Counted from the stretch's first letter, positions 16,153 to 25,772 are shown. The stretch is 64,000 nucleotides of DNA from Alphaproteobacteria bacterium (GCA_003246625.1 QJZR01000012.1:434001-498000), one strand, 5' to 3'. The notes: generated by a model from the sequence alone, not told the origin. A program made the numbers and translations.

Positions 16153-17004
16153 ATGGACGTCGCCTCCTTCCTCGACCAGAACGGCCTGGACCGCATTGTC
16201 CAGGCGATCATCGAAGTCCTCACCACCTACGGCCTCTCCGTGGTCGGTGCCACCGCCATCCTCATCCTCGGCTGGATGGCGGCGGGCTGGCTCTCGCACA
16301 TGACGGCGCGCAGCCTCGAACGCATCGGGCGCATCGACGACATGCTGCGCGGTTTCCTCGCCAGTTTGGTGCGGTACTTCGTCATCGCCCTCACCATCAT
16401 CGCGGTGTTGAGCCAGTTCGGCGTGCAGACCACCAGCCTCGTCGCCGTCCTCGGCGCCGCCGGTCTGGCCATCGGCCTCGCCCTGCAGGGAACTCTCGCA
16501 AGCCTCGCGGGCGGCGCGATGCTGCTGCTGTTCCGCCCGTTCAAGGTCGGCGACTTCATCGAAGGCGGCGGCCACATGGGCACGGTGAAGGCGCTCACCC
16601 TCTTCACCACCGAGCTCGCGACGCCGGACAACGTGCGCATCGTGGTGCCCAACGCCGACCTCTGGGGCAAGGCGATCAAGAACTACAGCGCCAACCCGAC
16701 GCGCCGCATGGACATCGTCATCGGGCTGTCCTACGCCGACGACATCGACGCGGCGCTCGCGGTGTGCCGCGACGTCGCCGCGGCGGATAGCCGCATCCTC
16801 GCCGACCCGGAACCCCAGGCCTTCGTCGCCGAACTGGCCGACAGCTCGGTGAACATCGGCCTGCGCATCTGGTGCGACGCCGCGGTCTACTGGGACGTGC
16901 GCTGGGATACCACCAAGACGCTGAAACAATCCTTCGACCGCGCCGGGCTCTCCATCCCCTTCCCGCAACGCGACGTCCACGTCATCCCGGCGAAGGAAGC
17001 CTGA
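16153..17004 (+). CDS. Small-conductance mechanosensitive channel (MscS family)
   Basis: A 283-residue MscS-type channel: three membrane helices, the pore-lining helix AAGLAIGLALQGTLASLAGGAMLLLFRPF with the alternating Gly/Ala pattern, and a cytosolic beta/alpha domain beginning KVGDFIEGGG with ELATPDNVRIVVPNADLWG. It opens under membrane tension to release solutes during hypo-osmotic shock. The length is that of E. coli MscS. It is followed by a strong terminator and stands alone. Confidence 0.92.
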   Translation: MDVASFLDQNGLDRIVQAIIEVLTTYGLSVVGATAILILGWMAAGWLSHMTARSLERIGRIDDMLRGFLASLVRYFVIALTIIAVLSQFGVQTTSLVAVLGAAGLAIGLALQGTLASLAGGAMLLLFRPFKVGDFIEGGGHMGTVKALTLFTTELATPDNVRIVVPNADLWGKAIKNYSANPTRRMDIVIGLSYADDIDAALAVCRDVAAADSRILADPEPQAFVAELADSSVNIGLRIWCDAAVYWDVRWDTTKTLKQSFDRAGLSIPFPQRDVHVIPAKEA

Positions 17005-17028
17005 GGCGGGTTTGGCGCACTAAAAACC

Positions 17029-17078
17029 AAAACTTCGCGGGGGGACTCGCCCCCCCCCACGCCCCCCGTAAGTTTTTT
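17029..17078 (+). terminator. Terminator after mscS
   Basis: Inverted repeat AAAACTT-CGC-GGGGGG against CCCCCC-GT-AAGTTTT with a C-rich loop, ending in six T residues at 17073-17078. It lies about 25 bases past the mscS stop. Confidence 0.7.
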
Positions 17079-17131
17079 CGCCGCGAAGCGTTTCACCGAG
17101 ACTGAGGCATCGCCGTAGACGGAGGCTTCCC

Positions 17132-17920
17132 GTGTCCCGTGCCGTTCATGCCGCCGTGGTCGTTCCCACCTTCAACAACGCGCCGGAAATCGGCCGCGCG
17201 GTGGACAGCGTGCGCGCGAGCGCCGTGGCGGCGGCGGGTTACGGCCTCGACCTTCGTCTCGACCTGGTGCTGGCCGACGACGCCTCGTCCGACGGCAGCG
17301 CCGAACTGGCGGCGGAGCTTGCCGCCCTCCCCCGGGCCGAGGGCATCCGCGTCCTGGCCGTCCGCAACCCGCGCAACCTGGGCGCGGGACCGGCGCGGAA
17401 CGCGGGCGCCGCGGCAAGCGGGGCGGACTTTCTGTTCTTCCTCGACGCCGACGACGAGTTCCTGCCGCCGCACATCGGGCTGTGCCTGGATGCGCTGCTC
17501 TCCGACCCGTCCATCGGCTATGTCTGGGGGCGGCGGGACTGGGACCTGCCGGTGCACGAAAGCTGGCGGGACCGGCTGGACGAATCGAGCGTGATGAATC
17601 TCTGCGTGCGCCGCCCCTGGCACGACCTGATCGGCGGCTTTCCCGAGCACCCGGATTTTCGCGACCACGGTTACGAGGATTGCGTCTATCGCGTGGTGCT
17701 GCGCCGCCTGACGCGCGGGCTGCCGATCGCCGAAATCACCACCCGCGTCCACCTGCGCGGCGCCAACGCGCTGGAGCGCCAACGCGACAAGTTCGCCGCC
17801 CGCTTCGAGGATTGGCAGGCGGAAGACGACGACCGCCAGCCCACGGAAGCGATGCTCGCCGAGCTGGAAGCCCGCCTCGCCAACGCCCGCAAGGTCCGCG
17901 AGATGTTCCTCGCGGGGTAA
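17132..17920 (+). CDS. Family 2 glycosyltransferase
   Basis: A 262-residue GT-A fold enzyme. The start VVVPTFNNAPEIGRAVDSVRA, LADDASSDGSAEL and NLGAGPARNAG bind the nucleotide sugar, and FLDADDEF (DxD region) the metal. No membrane helix is present, so it is cytoplasmic or membrane-associated. The GTG at 17132 follows GGAGG. The C-terminus is a basic/acidic helix. Its acceptor is not predictable and there is no surrounding polysaccharide cluster, although rfbBD lie 7 kb away. Confidence 0.85.
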   Translation: MSRAVHAAVVVPTFNNAPEIGRAVDSVRASAVAAAGYGLDLRLDLVLADDASSDGSAELAAELAALPRAEGIRVLAVRNPRNLGAGPARNAGAAASGADFLFFLDADDEFLPPHIGLCLDALLSDPSIGYVWGRRDWDLPVHESWRDRLDESSVMNLCVRRPWHDLIGGFPEHPDFRDHGYEDCVYRVVLRRLTRGLPIAEITTRVHLRGANALERQRDKFAARFEDWQAEDDDRQPTEAMLAELEARLANARKVREMFLAG

Positions 17921-17927
17921 GAACCGA

Positions 17928-17967
17928 AACCTTGCGAGAGGGGTCGCCCCCCGCAAGGTTCTTCCTT
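17928..17967 (+). terminator. Terminator between the GT2 gene and the convergent efflux operon
   Basis: A 9-bp stem AACCTTGCG / CGCAAGGTT with a 15-nt loop that can itself pair, followed by CTTCCTTC. It may act for both convergent genes. Confidence 0.55.
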
Positions 17968-20900
17968 CACGAATCAGCCTCCGGCACGCGGTACCACACC
18001 GCGTAGAGGGCGGGGAGGAAAAGCAGGGTGAGCAGCGTCGCCACCACCAGGCCGCCCATGATCGCGAAGGCCATCGGCCCCCAGAAGGATTCCGAAGTGA
18101 TCGGAACCATCGCGAGGATCGCCGCCGCCGCGGTCAGCAGGATCGGCCGCATGCGGTGACAGGTGGCATTGATCAGGGCGTCGCGCCGTTCCATGCCGGA
18201 GCGGCGATTGCGCTCGATCTGATCGATCAGGATCACCGAGTTGCGCACGATCATGCCGGTGAGGGCGACGCAGCCGAGCAGCGCGACGAAGCCCATGGGC
18301 TGGTCCGCGGCCAGCATCACGGCGACCACGCCGATCAGCCCAAGGGGCGCGACGCTGACCACCAGGATCAGGCTCGAAACGTTCTGCAACTGGAACATCA
18401 GGAAGGTCAGCATCAACAGCGCGGTGACCGGCATCATCGCCATCACCGAGGCATTGCCCTTGGCGCTCTCCTCCACCGCGCCGCCCACCGCGAGGCGATA
18501 GTCCGGCGGCAACGCGGCGGTGAAGGCGGCGATTTGGGGGGCGAGATCGCGCACCACGGTGGCGGCGCGCACCCCCGGCACGATATCGGCCTGCACCGTA
18601 ATCGTGGGCTGGCGGTCGCGCCGCCAGATGATCGGCTGTTCGAAGCCGTAGGACACCGACGCGACGTCGGAGAACGGCACGCTCTTGCCGCCGCCCACGG
18701 GGATCTGCAACTGCCGCAGGGTGTCGAAGTCGCGCCGCTCGGTGGGCGTGGCGCGGGCCTGAACGTCCACCAGATAGATGGAATCCCGCATCTGGGTCAC
18801 CGTGGCGCCGCTGAAGGCTGCATGCAGCGCCTGCGCCAAGTCCGCCGAAGTCAGACCGAGCAGGCGGGCCTTGTCCTGGTCCACCTCGACTCGCACGGTT
18901 TTCACCGGCTCGTTCCAGTCGAAATTGATCAGCCGGGTTCCGGGATGGCTTCCCACCAGGTTGGCCAGGTCATAGGCCTTCTGCCGCACCGTCTGCGTGT
19001 CTGGGCCGCTGATGCGGTACTTCACGGGCCAGCCCACCGGCGGCCCCAGTTCCATCGCCGAGGCCCGCACCGTCGCTTCCGGCAGTTCGGTGGAAAGACC
19101 GGATTGCAGCCGGGCGGCGAGCGCGTCGCGCACCTCGACGCTCTTCGCCACCACCACCGCCTGGGCGAAATAGTCGTGATCGAGTTGCACGTCCATCGGC
19201 AGGTAGAAGCGGACAGCCCCCTGTCCGACATAAACGCTATAGCTTGCAACGTCCGGGTCGGCGGCGAAGCGGGCTTCGAGCTTCTTCACCATCGCCTCGG
19301 TCGCTCCGATCCCGGCATTCTGCGGCAGGGTCAGCTCGACGAAGAGCTCCGGCCTGTCCGACGGCGGGAAGAATTGCTGTTCCAGGCGTGGATAGAGGCC
19401 GAGGGCGGCGGCGAACGCCGCCACCGTTACGGCGATCACCCACCAGCGGCATGCCAGGCAGAACAGCAGGACGCGGCGGAAGGCCCCGACGATGCGTTCC
19501 GCCAAGCCCTCCGGCGCGCGGATCATGGCGGGGGGAAGGATAGCCACGCCGATCAGCGGCGCGAACATCACCGCCACCACCCAGGAAATCAACAGGGACA
19601 GCGCCATGATCGCGAACATGGCGAAGCAGTATTCCGCGGTGGCGCTGCGGGCGAAGCCCACGGGCACGAAGCCGGTCACGGTCACCAGGGTGCCGGTCAG
19701 CATGGGAAAGGCGGTAAGGGTATAGGCGGCGACGGCGGCGTCGTGACGGTTCGCGCCTTCCTCAAGCTTCGCCACCATCATCTCGACGGTAATCATGGCG
19801 TCGTCGACGAGCAGGCCGAGGGCGATGATCAGGGTGCCAAGGGAAACCCGGTGCAGGTCGATGCCGACGAACTCCATGCCGACGAAGGTGGCGGCAAGCA
19901 CCAGCGGGATCGACAGGGCGACCACCGTCCCGGCCCGCAGCCCGAGGCTGAGAAAGCTCACCACGAGGACGATGATCACCGCCTCGGCCAGGGATTTGAC
20001 GAAACCGTGCACCGAGGACTTCACCACTCCGGTCTGGTCGGCGACCTGGACGACGTCGATACCGACCGGGCGATGCGCGGTAAGCTCATTCATGCGCTGA
20101 TGAATCGCCGCGCCCAGTTTCAGGATGTCTCCGCCATCGGCCATGGAAACGGCGAGTCCGATCGCGGGCTTGCCGTCGACGCGGAACATCGGCTGCGGCG
20201 GATCGGCAAAGCCGCGGCGCACCGTGGCGACGTCGGCCAGGCGGAAAAACCGGTCGTTGGCGCGCAGGTTGATCCGCGACAGGTCCGCCTCGGATGCAAA
20301 GCTCCCGGACACCCGCAGCAAGAAACGCTCGCCCGCCGCCGTCACCTCGCCCGCGGGTACCACCGCGTTCTGTGCCGCCAGACTTCTCAGCACGTCGGCC
20401 TGGCTGATACCCATGGCGGCGAGCCTGCGGGTGGAAAACTCCAGGGTGACCACCTCGTCCTGGGTGCCGATCAGCGCGGTCTTGCCGACGTTGGGAAGGC
20501 GCACCAGCGCGGCGCGCACGCTCTCCGCATAGTCGCGTAGCGCGCGATAGCCGAAACCGTCGCCGGTGAAGGCATAGACGATGCCGTAGGTATCGCCGAA
20601 CTCGTCGTCGAAGTACGGACCGTAAACCCCGGACGGCAGTTCGTGGGCGATGTCGCCGGTTTTCTTGCGCACCTGATACCAAAGGTCGGGCACCGCCGCG
20701 GGCGGCGTGCTGTCCTTCAGAGTGACGAAAATCACCGACTCGCCGCCGGTGGTGTAGCTCTTCAGGTAGTCGAGGTTGTCGAGATCCTGCAGCTTCTTCT
20801 CGATCCGCTCGGTGACTTGCAGGAGGGTCTCGTCCGGGCTCGCGCCCGGCCACACCGTCTTCACCACCATCGTCTTGATGGTGAACGGCGGATCCTCGTC

Positions 20901-21008
20901 GCGCCCCAGCGTGGCATAGGACCACGCTCCGGCCAGCGCCGTGAGCACCATGAAATAGGCCACCAGGACGCGGTGGGTGAGCGCCCACTCCGAGAGGTTG
21001 AGCTTCAT
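17967..21008 (-). CDS. RND-family efflux pump, inner-membrane permease
   Basis: A 1013-residue RND transporter, close to AcrB length. The N-terminus MKLNLSEWALTHRVLVAYFMVLTALAGAWSY and the block WPGASPDETLLQVTERIEKKL are typical of the proteobacterial AcrB/D/F group, and a TM4-like segment with GLLVDDAMITVEMM carries the proton-relay acidic residues. It uses the proton gradient to expel drugs or lipophilic compounds with the adaptor encoded upstream. It overlaps the adaptor gene by four bases. No outer-membrane factor gene follows, so it must borrow a TolC-type channel. Confidence 0.93.
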   Translation of the reverse strand: MKLNLSEWALTHRVLVAYFMVLTALAGAWSYATLGRDEDPPFTIKTMVVKTVWPGASPDETLLQVTERIEKKLQDLDNLDYLKSYTTGGESVIFVTLKDSTPPAAVPDLWYQVRKKTGDIAHELPSGVYGPYFDDEFGDTYGIVYAFTGDGFGYRALRDYAESVRAALVRLPNVGKTALIGTQDEVVTLEFSTRRLAAMGISQADVLRSLAAQNAVVPAGEVTAAGERFLLRVSGSFASEADLSRINLRANDRFFRLADVATVRRGFADPPQPMFRVDGKPAIGLAVSMADGGDILKLGAAIHQRMNELTAHRPVGIDVVQVADQTGVVKSSVHGFVKSLAEAVIIVLVVSFLSLGLRAGTVVALSIPLVLAATFVGMEFVGIDLHRVSLGTLIIALGLLVDDAMITVEMMVAKLEEGANRHDAAVAAYTLTAFPMLTGTLVTVTGFVPVGFARSATAEYCFAMFAIMALSLLISWVVAVMFAPLIGVAILPPAMIRAPEGLAERIVGAFRRVLLFCLACRWWVIAVTVAAFAAALGLYPRLEQQFFPPSDRPELFVELTLPQNAGIGATEAMVKKLEARFAADPDVASYSVYVGQGAVRFYLPMDVQLDHDYFAQAVVVAKSVEVRDALAARLQSGLSTELPEATVRASAMELGPPVGWPVKYRISGPDTQTVRQKAYDLANLVGSHPGTRLINFDWNEPVKTVRVEVDQDKARLLGLTSADLAQALHAAFSGATVTQMRDSIYLVDVQARATPTERRDFDTLRQLQIPVGGGKSVPFSDVASVSYGFEQPIIWRRDRQPTITVQADIVPGVRAATVVRDLAPQIAAFTAALPPDYRLAVGGAVEESAKGNASVMAMMPVTALLMLTFLMFQLQNVSSLILVVSVAPLGLIGVVAVMLAADQPMGFVALLGCVALTGMIVRNSVILIDQIERNRRSGMERRDALINATCHRMRPILLTAAAAILAMVPITSESFWGPMAFAIMGGLVVATLLTLLFLPALYAVWYRVPEADS

Positions 21009-22090
21009 GATCCGCTTCCGTCCCCGAGGTTCACCGCCTGTCCCGGCCGCAGGGTCTGCACCCCGGCGGCGACCACCCGCGTGCCTTCCGCCACGCCGCC
21101 CGTAATCAGCACCGTGCCGGGGTCGAGGCGCGCCACCTCGACCTTGACCAGCGACACCGTGGACGTGGTGGGATCGACCACCCACACCGCGGGGGCGCCG
21201 TCCTGCTGGAACAAGGCGGAAGACGGCAGTTCGGCGACCCGGCTGCTGCCCGCCGCGAAATGCCCGAACACGCTCATGCCAAGACGCATCGCGGCGGGGG
21301 CGTCCTCCGGCAGGGCGGCCTTGACCGTGTAGGTGCGGGTCACCGGATCGGCGCTGGGCGAGATTTCGGTGATTCTGGCAGCCACGGAAATCTCCGGGGC
21401 ATCCAGTAGCGCGACCGTCACCCCGGCGTCCTTCGGCAGGGAGAGCAGCAGCGCCTGGGAGAGGGAGAACACCGCGTCCTTATGGTTCAGGCGGGCGAGG
21501 CGCGCCACCATCTGCCCCGCGGCCACCACCTGTCCCGCCTCCGCGCCCAGCGCCGTCACCGTGCCGTCCGTCGGCGCGGTGAGGTCGGCATAGGCGCGCT
21601 GGTCGCGGGCGAGGCGCAGCTTGGCGCGCGCCGCCTTCACCGAGGCGGTGGCGGCGGCATGCGCCCGTTCCGCCGCTTCCAGGGCGGCGGCGGTGGCCCA
21701 GCCGTCGGCATGCAGCTTGGTCTTGCGGCGCGCCTCGGCGGCAGCCTGCACCAGGGTTGCCCGCGCGGCGGCAAGGTCGGCCTCGGCGGCGGCGACCTGG
21801 TTGCGCTGATCCTGCGCGTCCAGGCGCGCGATCACTTGCCCCGCGTGCAGCACCTGGCCGAGGTCGAGGTTGCGTTCGGCAATTCTCCCGCCGATGCGGA
21901 AGCCGAGGTCGCTTTCGTAATGCGGACGGATTTCCCCCACCTGCACGGCGACCGTCGGCCGCCCGGCATAGTGCACCCGCAGAGTCTCCACCGGACGCAC
22001 CGGCGCCTGCGGCGGTGGCGCGTCGTCGCATCCGGAAAGCCCCACCGCGATCAACGCCGCCGCGCCGAAAACCACCCAACCACGCCGCAT
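21005..22090 (-). CDS. RND efflux periplasmic adaptor (membrane fusion protein)
   Basis: A 361-residue lipoprotein adaptor: signal peptide with lipobox (ALIAVGLSGC, Cys20), a barrel-sandwich domain (GFRIGGRIAERNLDLGQVLHAGQVIARLD) and a helical hairpin (about 100-160) rich in Ala. A returning lipoyl half (LTAPTDGTVTALGAEAGQVV) and a beta-barrel domain with PSADPVTRTYTVKAAL follow. The ATG at 22088-22090 follows AGGAGG and overlaps the tetR stop, so tetR, adaptor and permease are translated in series. Confidence 0.92.
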   Translation of the reverse strand: MRRGWVVFGAAALIAVGLSGCDDAPPPQAPVRPVETLRVHYAGRPTVAVQVGEIRPHYESDLGFRIGGRIAERNLDLGQVLHAGQVIARLDAQDQRNQVAAAEADLAAARATLVQAAAEARRKTKLHADGWATAAALEAAERAHAAATASVKAARAKLRLARDQRAYADLTAPTDGTVTALGAEAGQVVAAGQMVARLARLNHKDAVFSLSQALLLSLPKDAGVTVALLDAPEISVAARITEISPSADPVTRTYTVKAALPEDAPAAMRLGMSVFGHFAAGSSRVAELPSSALFQQDGAPAVWVVDPTTSTVSLVKVEVARLDPGTVLITGGVAEGTRVVAAGVQTLRPGQAVNLGDGSGS

Positions 22091-22698
22091 CACCGAACCT
22101 CCTGCAATCCGCTCAACACCGTGGAAATCACCTGCGCGAGCAGGCGCCGGGGCTCGCAAAACGGAAACTCCACGCAGGTCATGCGCAAGCTGATCGCCCC
22201 GTGGATCGCCGCCCACAGCGTCTGCGTCGCAAGGTCGGCGTCGATGGGGGCGATCCGCCCCTGCTCGATCGCCCGCCCCATGCAGTCGCGCGCCAGGTAA
22301 TACGAGGTGAAGTCGCGGGTCTTCTCGCGCACCTCTTCAAGATCGTCGCCCCCTTCGGCGAGGAACAGCATGCGGAACATCGCGGGCTCGTTGACGGCGA
22401 AGTCGGCATAGGCCTCCGCCACCGCCCGCAGCCCCTCGATCGGATCGGACTCCTGGGTGACGATGCGGCCCAGGCGTCCTTCGAGCCCACGCAGGCCCTC
22501 CTGCCAAAGCGCAGCGGCAAGGTCGGCCTTGCCCGGAAAGTAGCGGTAGATCGCCGCCGCCGACATCCCCGCCTGCGCCGCCACCGCACGCATCGAAATC
22601 GCCGCGGCGCCCTCCGCATGGAACAGCCGCAACGCGGCGTCGAGGATATGCGCGCGGGTTTCTTTCCGCTCCTGCTCGGTCTGGGGATTTCTCGGCAT
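22090..22698 (-). CDS. TetR/AcrR-family repressor of the efflux operon
   Basis: A 202-residue regulator with an N-terminal helix-turn-helix (ISMRAVAAQAGMSAAAIYRYFPGKADL, about 35-59) and a helical ligand-binding C-terminal domain. It is the first gene of the tetR-adaptor-permease operon, all overlapping by one to four bases, so it probably represses its own transcription. A tandem repeat 15 bases upstream of its start is the likely operator. Confidence 0.9.
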   Translation of the reverse strand: MPRNPQTEQERKETRAHILDAALRLFHAEGAAAISMRAVAAQAGMSAAAIYRYFPGKADLAAALWQEGLRGLEGRLGRIVTQESDPIEGLRAVAEAYADFAVNEPAMFRMLFLAEGGDDLEEVREKTRDFTSYYLARDCMGRAIEQGRIAPIDADLATQTLWAAIHGAISLRMTCVEFPFCEPRRLLAQVISTVLSGLQEVR

Positions 22699-22712
22699 GC
22701 CGGCACCTATCC

Positions 22713-22738
22713 GTAAACGCGTTCAGTAAACACGTTCA
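22713..22738. promoter_or_regulatory. Likely operator of the tetR-efflux operon
   Basis: Two adjacent 13-bp units, GTAAACGCGTTCA (22713-22725) and GTAAACACGTTCA (22726-22738), differing at one position and lying just upstream of the tetR start. Tandem AACGCGTT-like half sites are consistent with two TetR dimers binding side by side over the promoter. Confidence 0.55.
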
Positions 22739-22781
22739 CGAATATGCCCGCACACTGCCGCTGTCAAGAACCGTTCGCTTT

Positions 22782-23300
22782 TCAGGCGGTGGTTTTGACC
22801 CGGCGATAGACGGAATGGCTGACGTAATCCTTTGCCGGGCCGCAGACGGTATAGGTGACCTCGAACTCGTCCTCGGTCTCGAAGCAGAACATCGCCTTGT
22901 AGGTATCCTTCAGACAGAAATGGGTGTCGCCGGAACACAGTGGCCAATCCGCATCGGGGTCCGAGGGGAACAGGATGTCGACGAAGTGTTCGCCGTCGTT
23001 GGGGCCGTCGGCGAAGCGCACCTCGATGCGGTCGGGATGCAGCAGATAGGTATGCAGGCGTTCGCCCTGCATGCTGCGGCCGTCGTTCAGGGTAAGGACG
23101 CCTTCCTCGGCATAGTGCAAGGTGGTGGCGTTCTCTCGCACGAAACTGGCGGAGCCGGAGAACCTCCCCTTCGGGCGGATTTCCCGCTCGATCACCCAAT
23201 TGCCCACCAACAGGGCGAACACCCGGTCGGCGAGCGGCGGACGATCCGTCCCGGCGTGGGGCAGCTTGGTTTTCGCTTTCGGGGTCGCGGGTTTCTTCAT
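22782..23300 (-). CDS. DUF6314 family protein
   Basis: A 172-residue cytoplasmic protein of the lipocalin-like DUF6314 type. After a basic N-terminal tail it has LVGNWVIEREI, GRFSGSASF, LHYAEEGVLTLNDGR, HPDRIEVRFADG, and the C-terminal CGPAKDYVSHSVYRR. The mostly beta-strand pattern suggests a small hydrophobic-ligand barrel. Its ATG overlaps the stop of the upstream flavin monooxygenase (ATGA), so the two are co-translated and may act on the same substrate. Function is unknown. Confidence 0.75.
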   Translation of the reverse strand: MKKPATPKAKTKLPHAGTDRPPLADRVFALLVGNWVIEREIRPKGRFSGSASFVRENATTLHYAEEGVLTLNDGRSMQGERLHTYLLHPDRIEVRFADGPNDGEHFVDILFPSDPDADWPLCSGDTHFCLKDTYKAMFCFETEDEFEVTYTVCGPAKDYVSHSVYRRVKTTA

Positions 23301-24769
23301 GAGCCACCATCCTTCAAAGGGGCGGGAACGGAACGGATGATCCGGCGGGCCAGGTCCGGCTTCGCGTGCGGCCCGGTCAGGCGGAAATGCGCCGCGACCA
23401 CCGGGGCCTGCCGCACATAGTCGGACATGTCGGCGACCTCCGGGCCATCCGGGAACACCCCGACCTGATGCGCCAGGTCGTCGGCCAGACGCACGTAATC
23501 GCCGTGGGGAAACTGCGGACGCGGGCGCCGGTTGCGGATCTGCCGTTCCATATCGACCCCGGCCCGCATCTCCGCAAGGGGCGGACACGGGATTTCCCCG
23601 GCGGCGACGCGCGCCACCCAGCGTCCGTGCAGTTCCATGATCGGGAAATACGGCCCGCGGTAATACCCGGCGAAGGCCAGTCCGGGCAGGTCGGGCTGGA
23701 AGACCTGCTTGTGCAGCAGCACCGGCTGCAACTGGTCGGTGGGATCGAACTCCAACGCCGCCAGCACGTCGGGGCTGAGGAAGGGCAGAGCCGAGGCATA
23801 GCCGGTGCACATCACCACCGCGTCGATGTCCTCGCGCGTGCCGTCGTCGTAAACCACCCCCGAGCAGTCGAAGCCGAAGGCGCGGGACCGCCGGACGTGG
23901 ACGCGGCCGTCCGCCACCAGGGGCAGGAAGTCGTCGGCGGTGACCACGGTCAGGGGGGCGTTCTCGATATCGTCGAAGGCCAGGTGCGGCGAAACCTCGC
24001 CGGGATCGCCACCCAGTTGCCGCAGGTATTCGCGCGACCGGGAGGTCAGGGGATTGTCGAGGCTGCGGTTATAGAACACCAGATCGGCGGGATACGACGG
24101 CGCGCCCGGCCACGGGTGGACCCAGCGCGGCAGGAACCACATCGGATGGCGCAGCCCCACCGTCACTTTCTCGGCGATGCCGCTCAACTGTCCCGCGATC
24201 TCGGTGCCGGAGAACGCGGCGCCGACGATCAGCACCCGCTTGCCGCCGAAGTGTTCGCGGTTGACCTCTTCGGAATAGCAGTCGGCGGCGTGGAAGATCT
24301 TGCCGCGGAAAGAGATCAGTCCCTCGAACTCCGGCACGTGCGGACGCGAGAAGACGCCGGTCGCCACCACCACGTAATCGAAATCGCGGCTTTCGCGGCG
24401 GCCGTCGCACAGGGTGGTCAGGTGCCACCGGTGTTCGCCGCGCGGCTCGACCAGTTCCACCGTGGTGCCGAAACGGATGTGGCGTTCCAGATCGAAGGCC
24501 GCGGCATAGCTTTTCAGATAATCGACGACGCTGCGCCGCATCGGAAAGACATCGGTGCCCTGCGGCCAAGGAAAGTCCGAGAACGAACAGCTGTAGTGGG
24601 ACAGGTTGGTCCGCGCATAGGACGACCACGCGCCGCGCCCGGGCGCGCCCCACATGCCGCCGATGGCGGTGGCCTTGTCGAAGACCTCGGGAACCACGCC
24701 GTGTTCCAAAAGGGCCTTGGCCACCGCAAGACCGCTGGGACCGCTTCCGATGACGGCGACTTTCGGCAT
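23297..24769 (-). CDS. Flavin-containing monooxygenase
   Basis: A 490-residue FAD/NADPH enzyme. It has the FAD Rossmann motif VIGSGPSGLAVAKAL at residues 5-19, IGGMWGAPGRG, an FMO-type VATGVFSRPHVPEFEG, the NADPH motif VLIVGAAFSGTEIAGQL and a late VMCTGYASALPFL. It resembles the FMO/cyclohexanone monooxygenase group that oxygenates N, S or carbonyl compounds. It overlaps the DUF6314 gene downstream. A perfect 12-bp palindrome 44 bases upstream may control it. Confidence 0.85.
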   Translation of the reverse strand: MPKVAVIGSGPSGLAVAKALLEHGVVPEVFDKATAIGGMWGAPGRGAWSSYARTNLSHYSCSFSDFPWPQGTDVFPMRRSVVDYLKSYAAAFDLERHIRFGTTVELVEPRGEHRWHLTTLCDGRRESRDFDYVVVATGVFSRPHVPEFEGLISFRGKIFHAADCYSEEVNREHFGGKRVLIVGAAFSGTEIAGQLSGIAEKVTVGLRHPMWFLPRWVHPWPGAPSYPADLVFYNRSLDNPLTSRSREYLRQLGGDPGEVSPHLAFDDIENAPLTVVTADDFLPLVADGRVHVRRSRAFGFDCSGVVYDDGTREDIDAVVMCTGYASALPFLSPDVLAALEFDPTDQLQPVLLHKQVFQPDLPGLAFAGYYRGPYFPIMELHGRWVARVAAGEIPCPPLAEMRAGVDMERQIRNRRPRPQFPHGDYVRLADDLAHQVGVFPDGPEVADMSDYVRQAPVVAAHFRLTGPHAKPDLARRIIRSVPAPLKDGGS

Positions 24770-24812
24770 CCTGGTCCCTCGCTTTTGCTGTTCAGCGGCA
24801 AACCCTTATCCT

Positions 24813-24824
24813 TGACAATTGTCA
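24813..24824. promoter_or_regulatory. Palindromic operator candidate upstream of the flavin monooxygenase gene
   Basis: TGACAATTGTCA is a perfect 12-bp palindrome in the 112-bp gap between rfbD and the monooxygenase gene. A second dyad, TTTCAAGA-N7-TCTTGAAA (24838-24860), lies next to it, closer to the rfbD stop. The first has the form of a GntR or MarR operator; no such regulator is adjacent. Confidence 0.4.
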
Positions 24825-24881
24825 GGCGGGACCGCTTTTTCAAGACGCAGATTCTTGAAAGCAAAAGAAAATCGGGACGAA

Positions 24882-25772
24882 TCAGCGCGCCGCCAGAACC
24901 TCGGCGACGACCCGGCGCACCGGTTCGCGCCAATCGGGCAACTCCAGGCCGAAGGTCCGCCGCAGCTTGCCGGTATCCAGACGGGAATTGCCGGGCCGCG
25001 CCGCCGCCGTCGGATACTCGGATGAAGGGATCGGCGTCACCGCGTCCGGCGTCGCCCGCAACGCCACGCCCAGATGGGCGGCGGTCTCGACGACCAGGCG
25101 GGCATAGGCGTGCCAGGTGGTCTCCCCCGCCGCCACCAGATGATAGATGCCGGAAAGCCCCTCGCCCCCCGCCAGGGCGGCCCGCAGCGCCTGCGCGGTG
25201 ACCCCGGCGATCAGGTCGGCGCCGGTGGGCGCGCCCCACTGGTCGGCGACGATGCGCAGGCTCTCGCGCTCGGCGGCCAGGCGCAGGACGGTCTTCAGGA
25301 AGTTCGCCCCGTGCGCGCCATAGACCCAACTGGTGCGGAAGATCATGTGGCGGCAGCCGGAGGCGAGGATCGCTTCCTCCCCCGCCCGCTTGCCGCGCCC
25401 ATAGACGTTGAGCGGCGCGCACGCGTCGGTCTCGACATAGGGGGCGGCCTTGGCGCCGTCGAAGACGTAGTCGGTGGAATAATGGATCAGCCAGGCGCCG
25501 CACCGCGCCGCCGCCGCCGCCAGCACGGCGGGGGCCTCGGCGTTGACGCGGTCGGCCAGGGCGGGTTCGCTTTCCGCCTTGTCGACGGCGGTATAGGCGG
25601 CGGCGTTGACGATGGCGGCGGGACGGACGCGTTCCACCAGGGCGGTCAGGGCGGCGGAATCGGACAAGTCGGCCTCCGCCCGGCCGCAGGCATGCACCTC
25701 GCCCAGGGGGGCCAGGGCGCGGCGCAGTTCCCAACCGACCTGGCCGTCCTTACCCAACAGCAGGATGGTCAT
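24882..25772 (-). CDS. rfbD: dTDP-4-dehydrorhamnose reductase
   Basis: A 296-residue short-chain reductase-type enzyme: NADPH motif GKDGQVGWEL, DLSDSAAL, NAAAYTAVDKAE, the catalytic YSTDYVFDG and YGRGKRAGEE (Tyr-x3-Lys), then FRTSWVYGAHGANF. It makes dTDP-L-rhamnose from the 4-keto precursor. Its start overlaps the rfbB stop (TCAT), so the two are coupled. rfbA and rfbC, needed for the full pathway, are not in the window. Confidence 0.93.
   Translation of the reverse strand: MTILLLGKDGQVGWELRRALAPLGEVHACGRAEADLSDSAALTALVERVRPAAIVNAAAYTAVDKAESEPALADRVNAEAPAVLAAAAARCGAWLIHYSTDYVFDGAKAAPYVETDACAPLNVYGRGKRAGEEAILASGCRHMIFRTSWVYGAHGANFLKTVLRLAAERESLRIVADQWGAPTGADLIAGVTAQALRAALAGGEGLSGIYHLVAAGETTWHAYARLVVETAAHLGVALRATPDAVTPIPSSEYPTAAARPGNSRLDTGKLRRTFGLELPDWREPVRRVVAEVLAAR

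Noticed and set aside
18156-20540. A 794-codon forward open frame inside the RND permease gene
   Set aside because: His/Gly/Arg-rich mirror of the permease, no domain, no ribosome-binding site.
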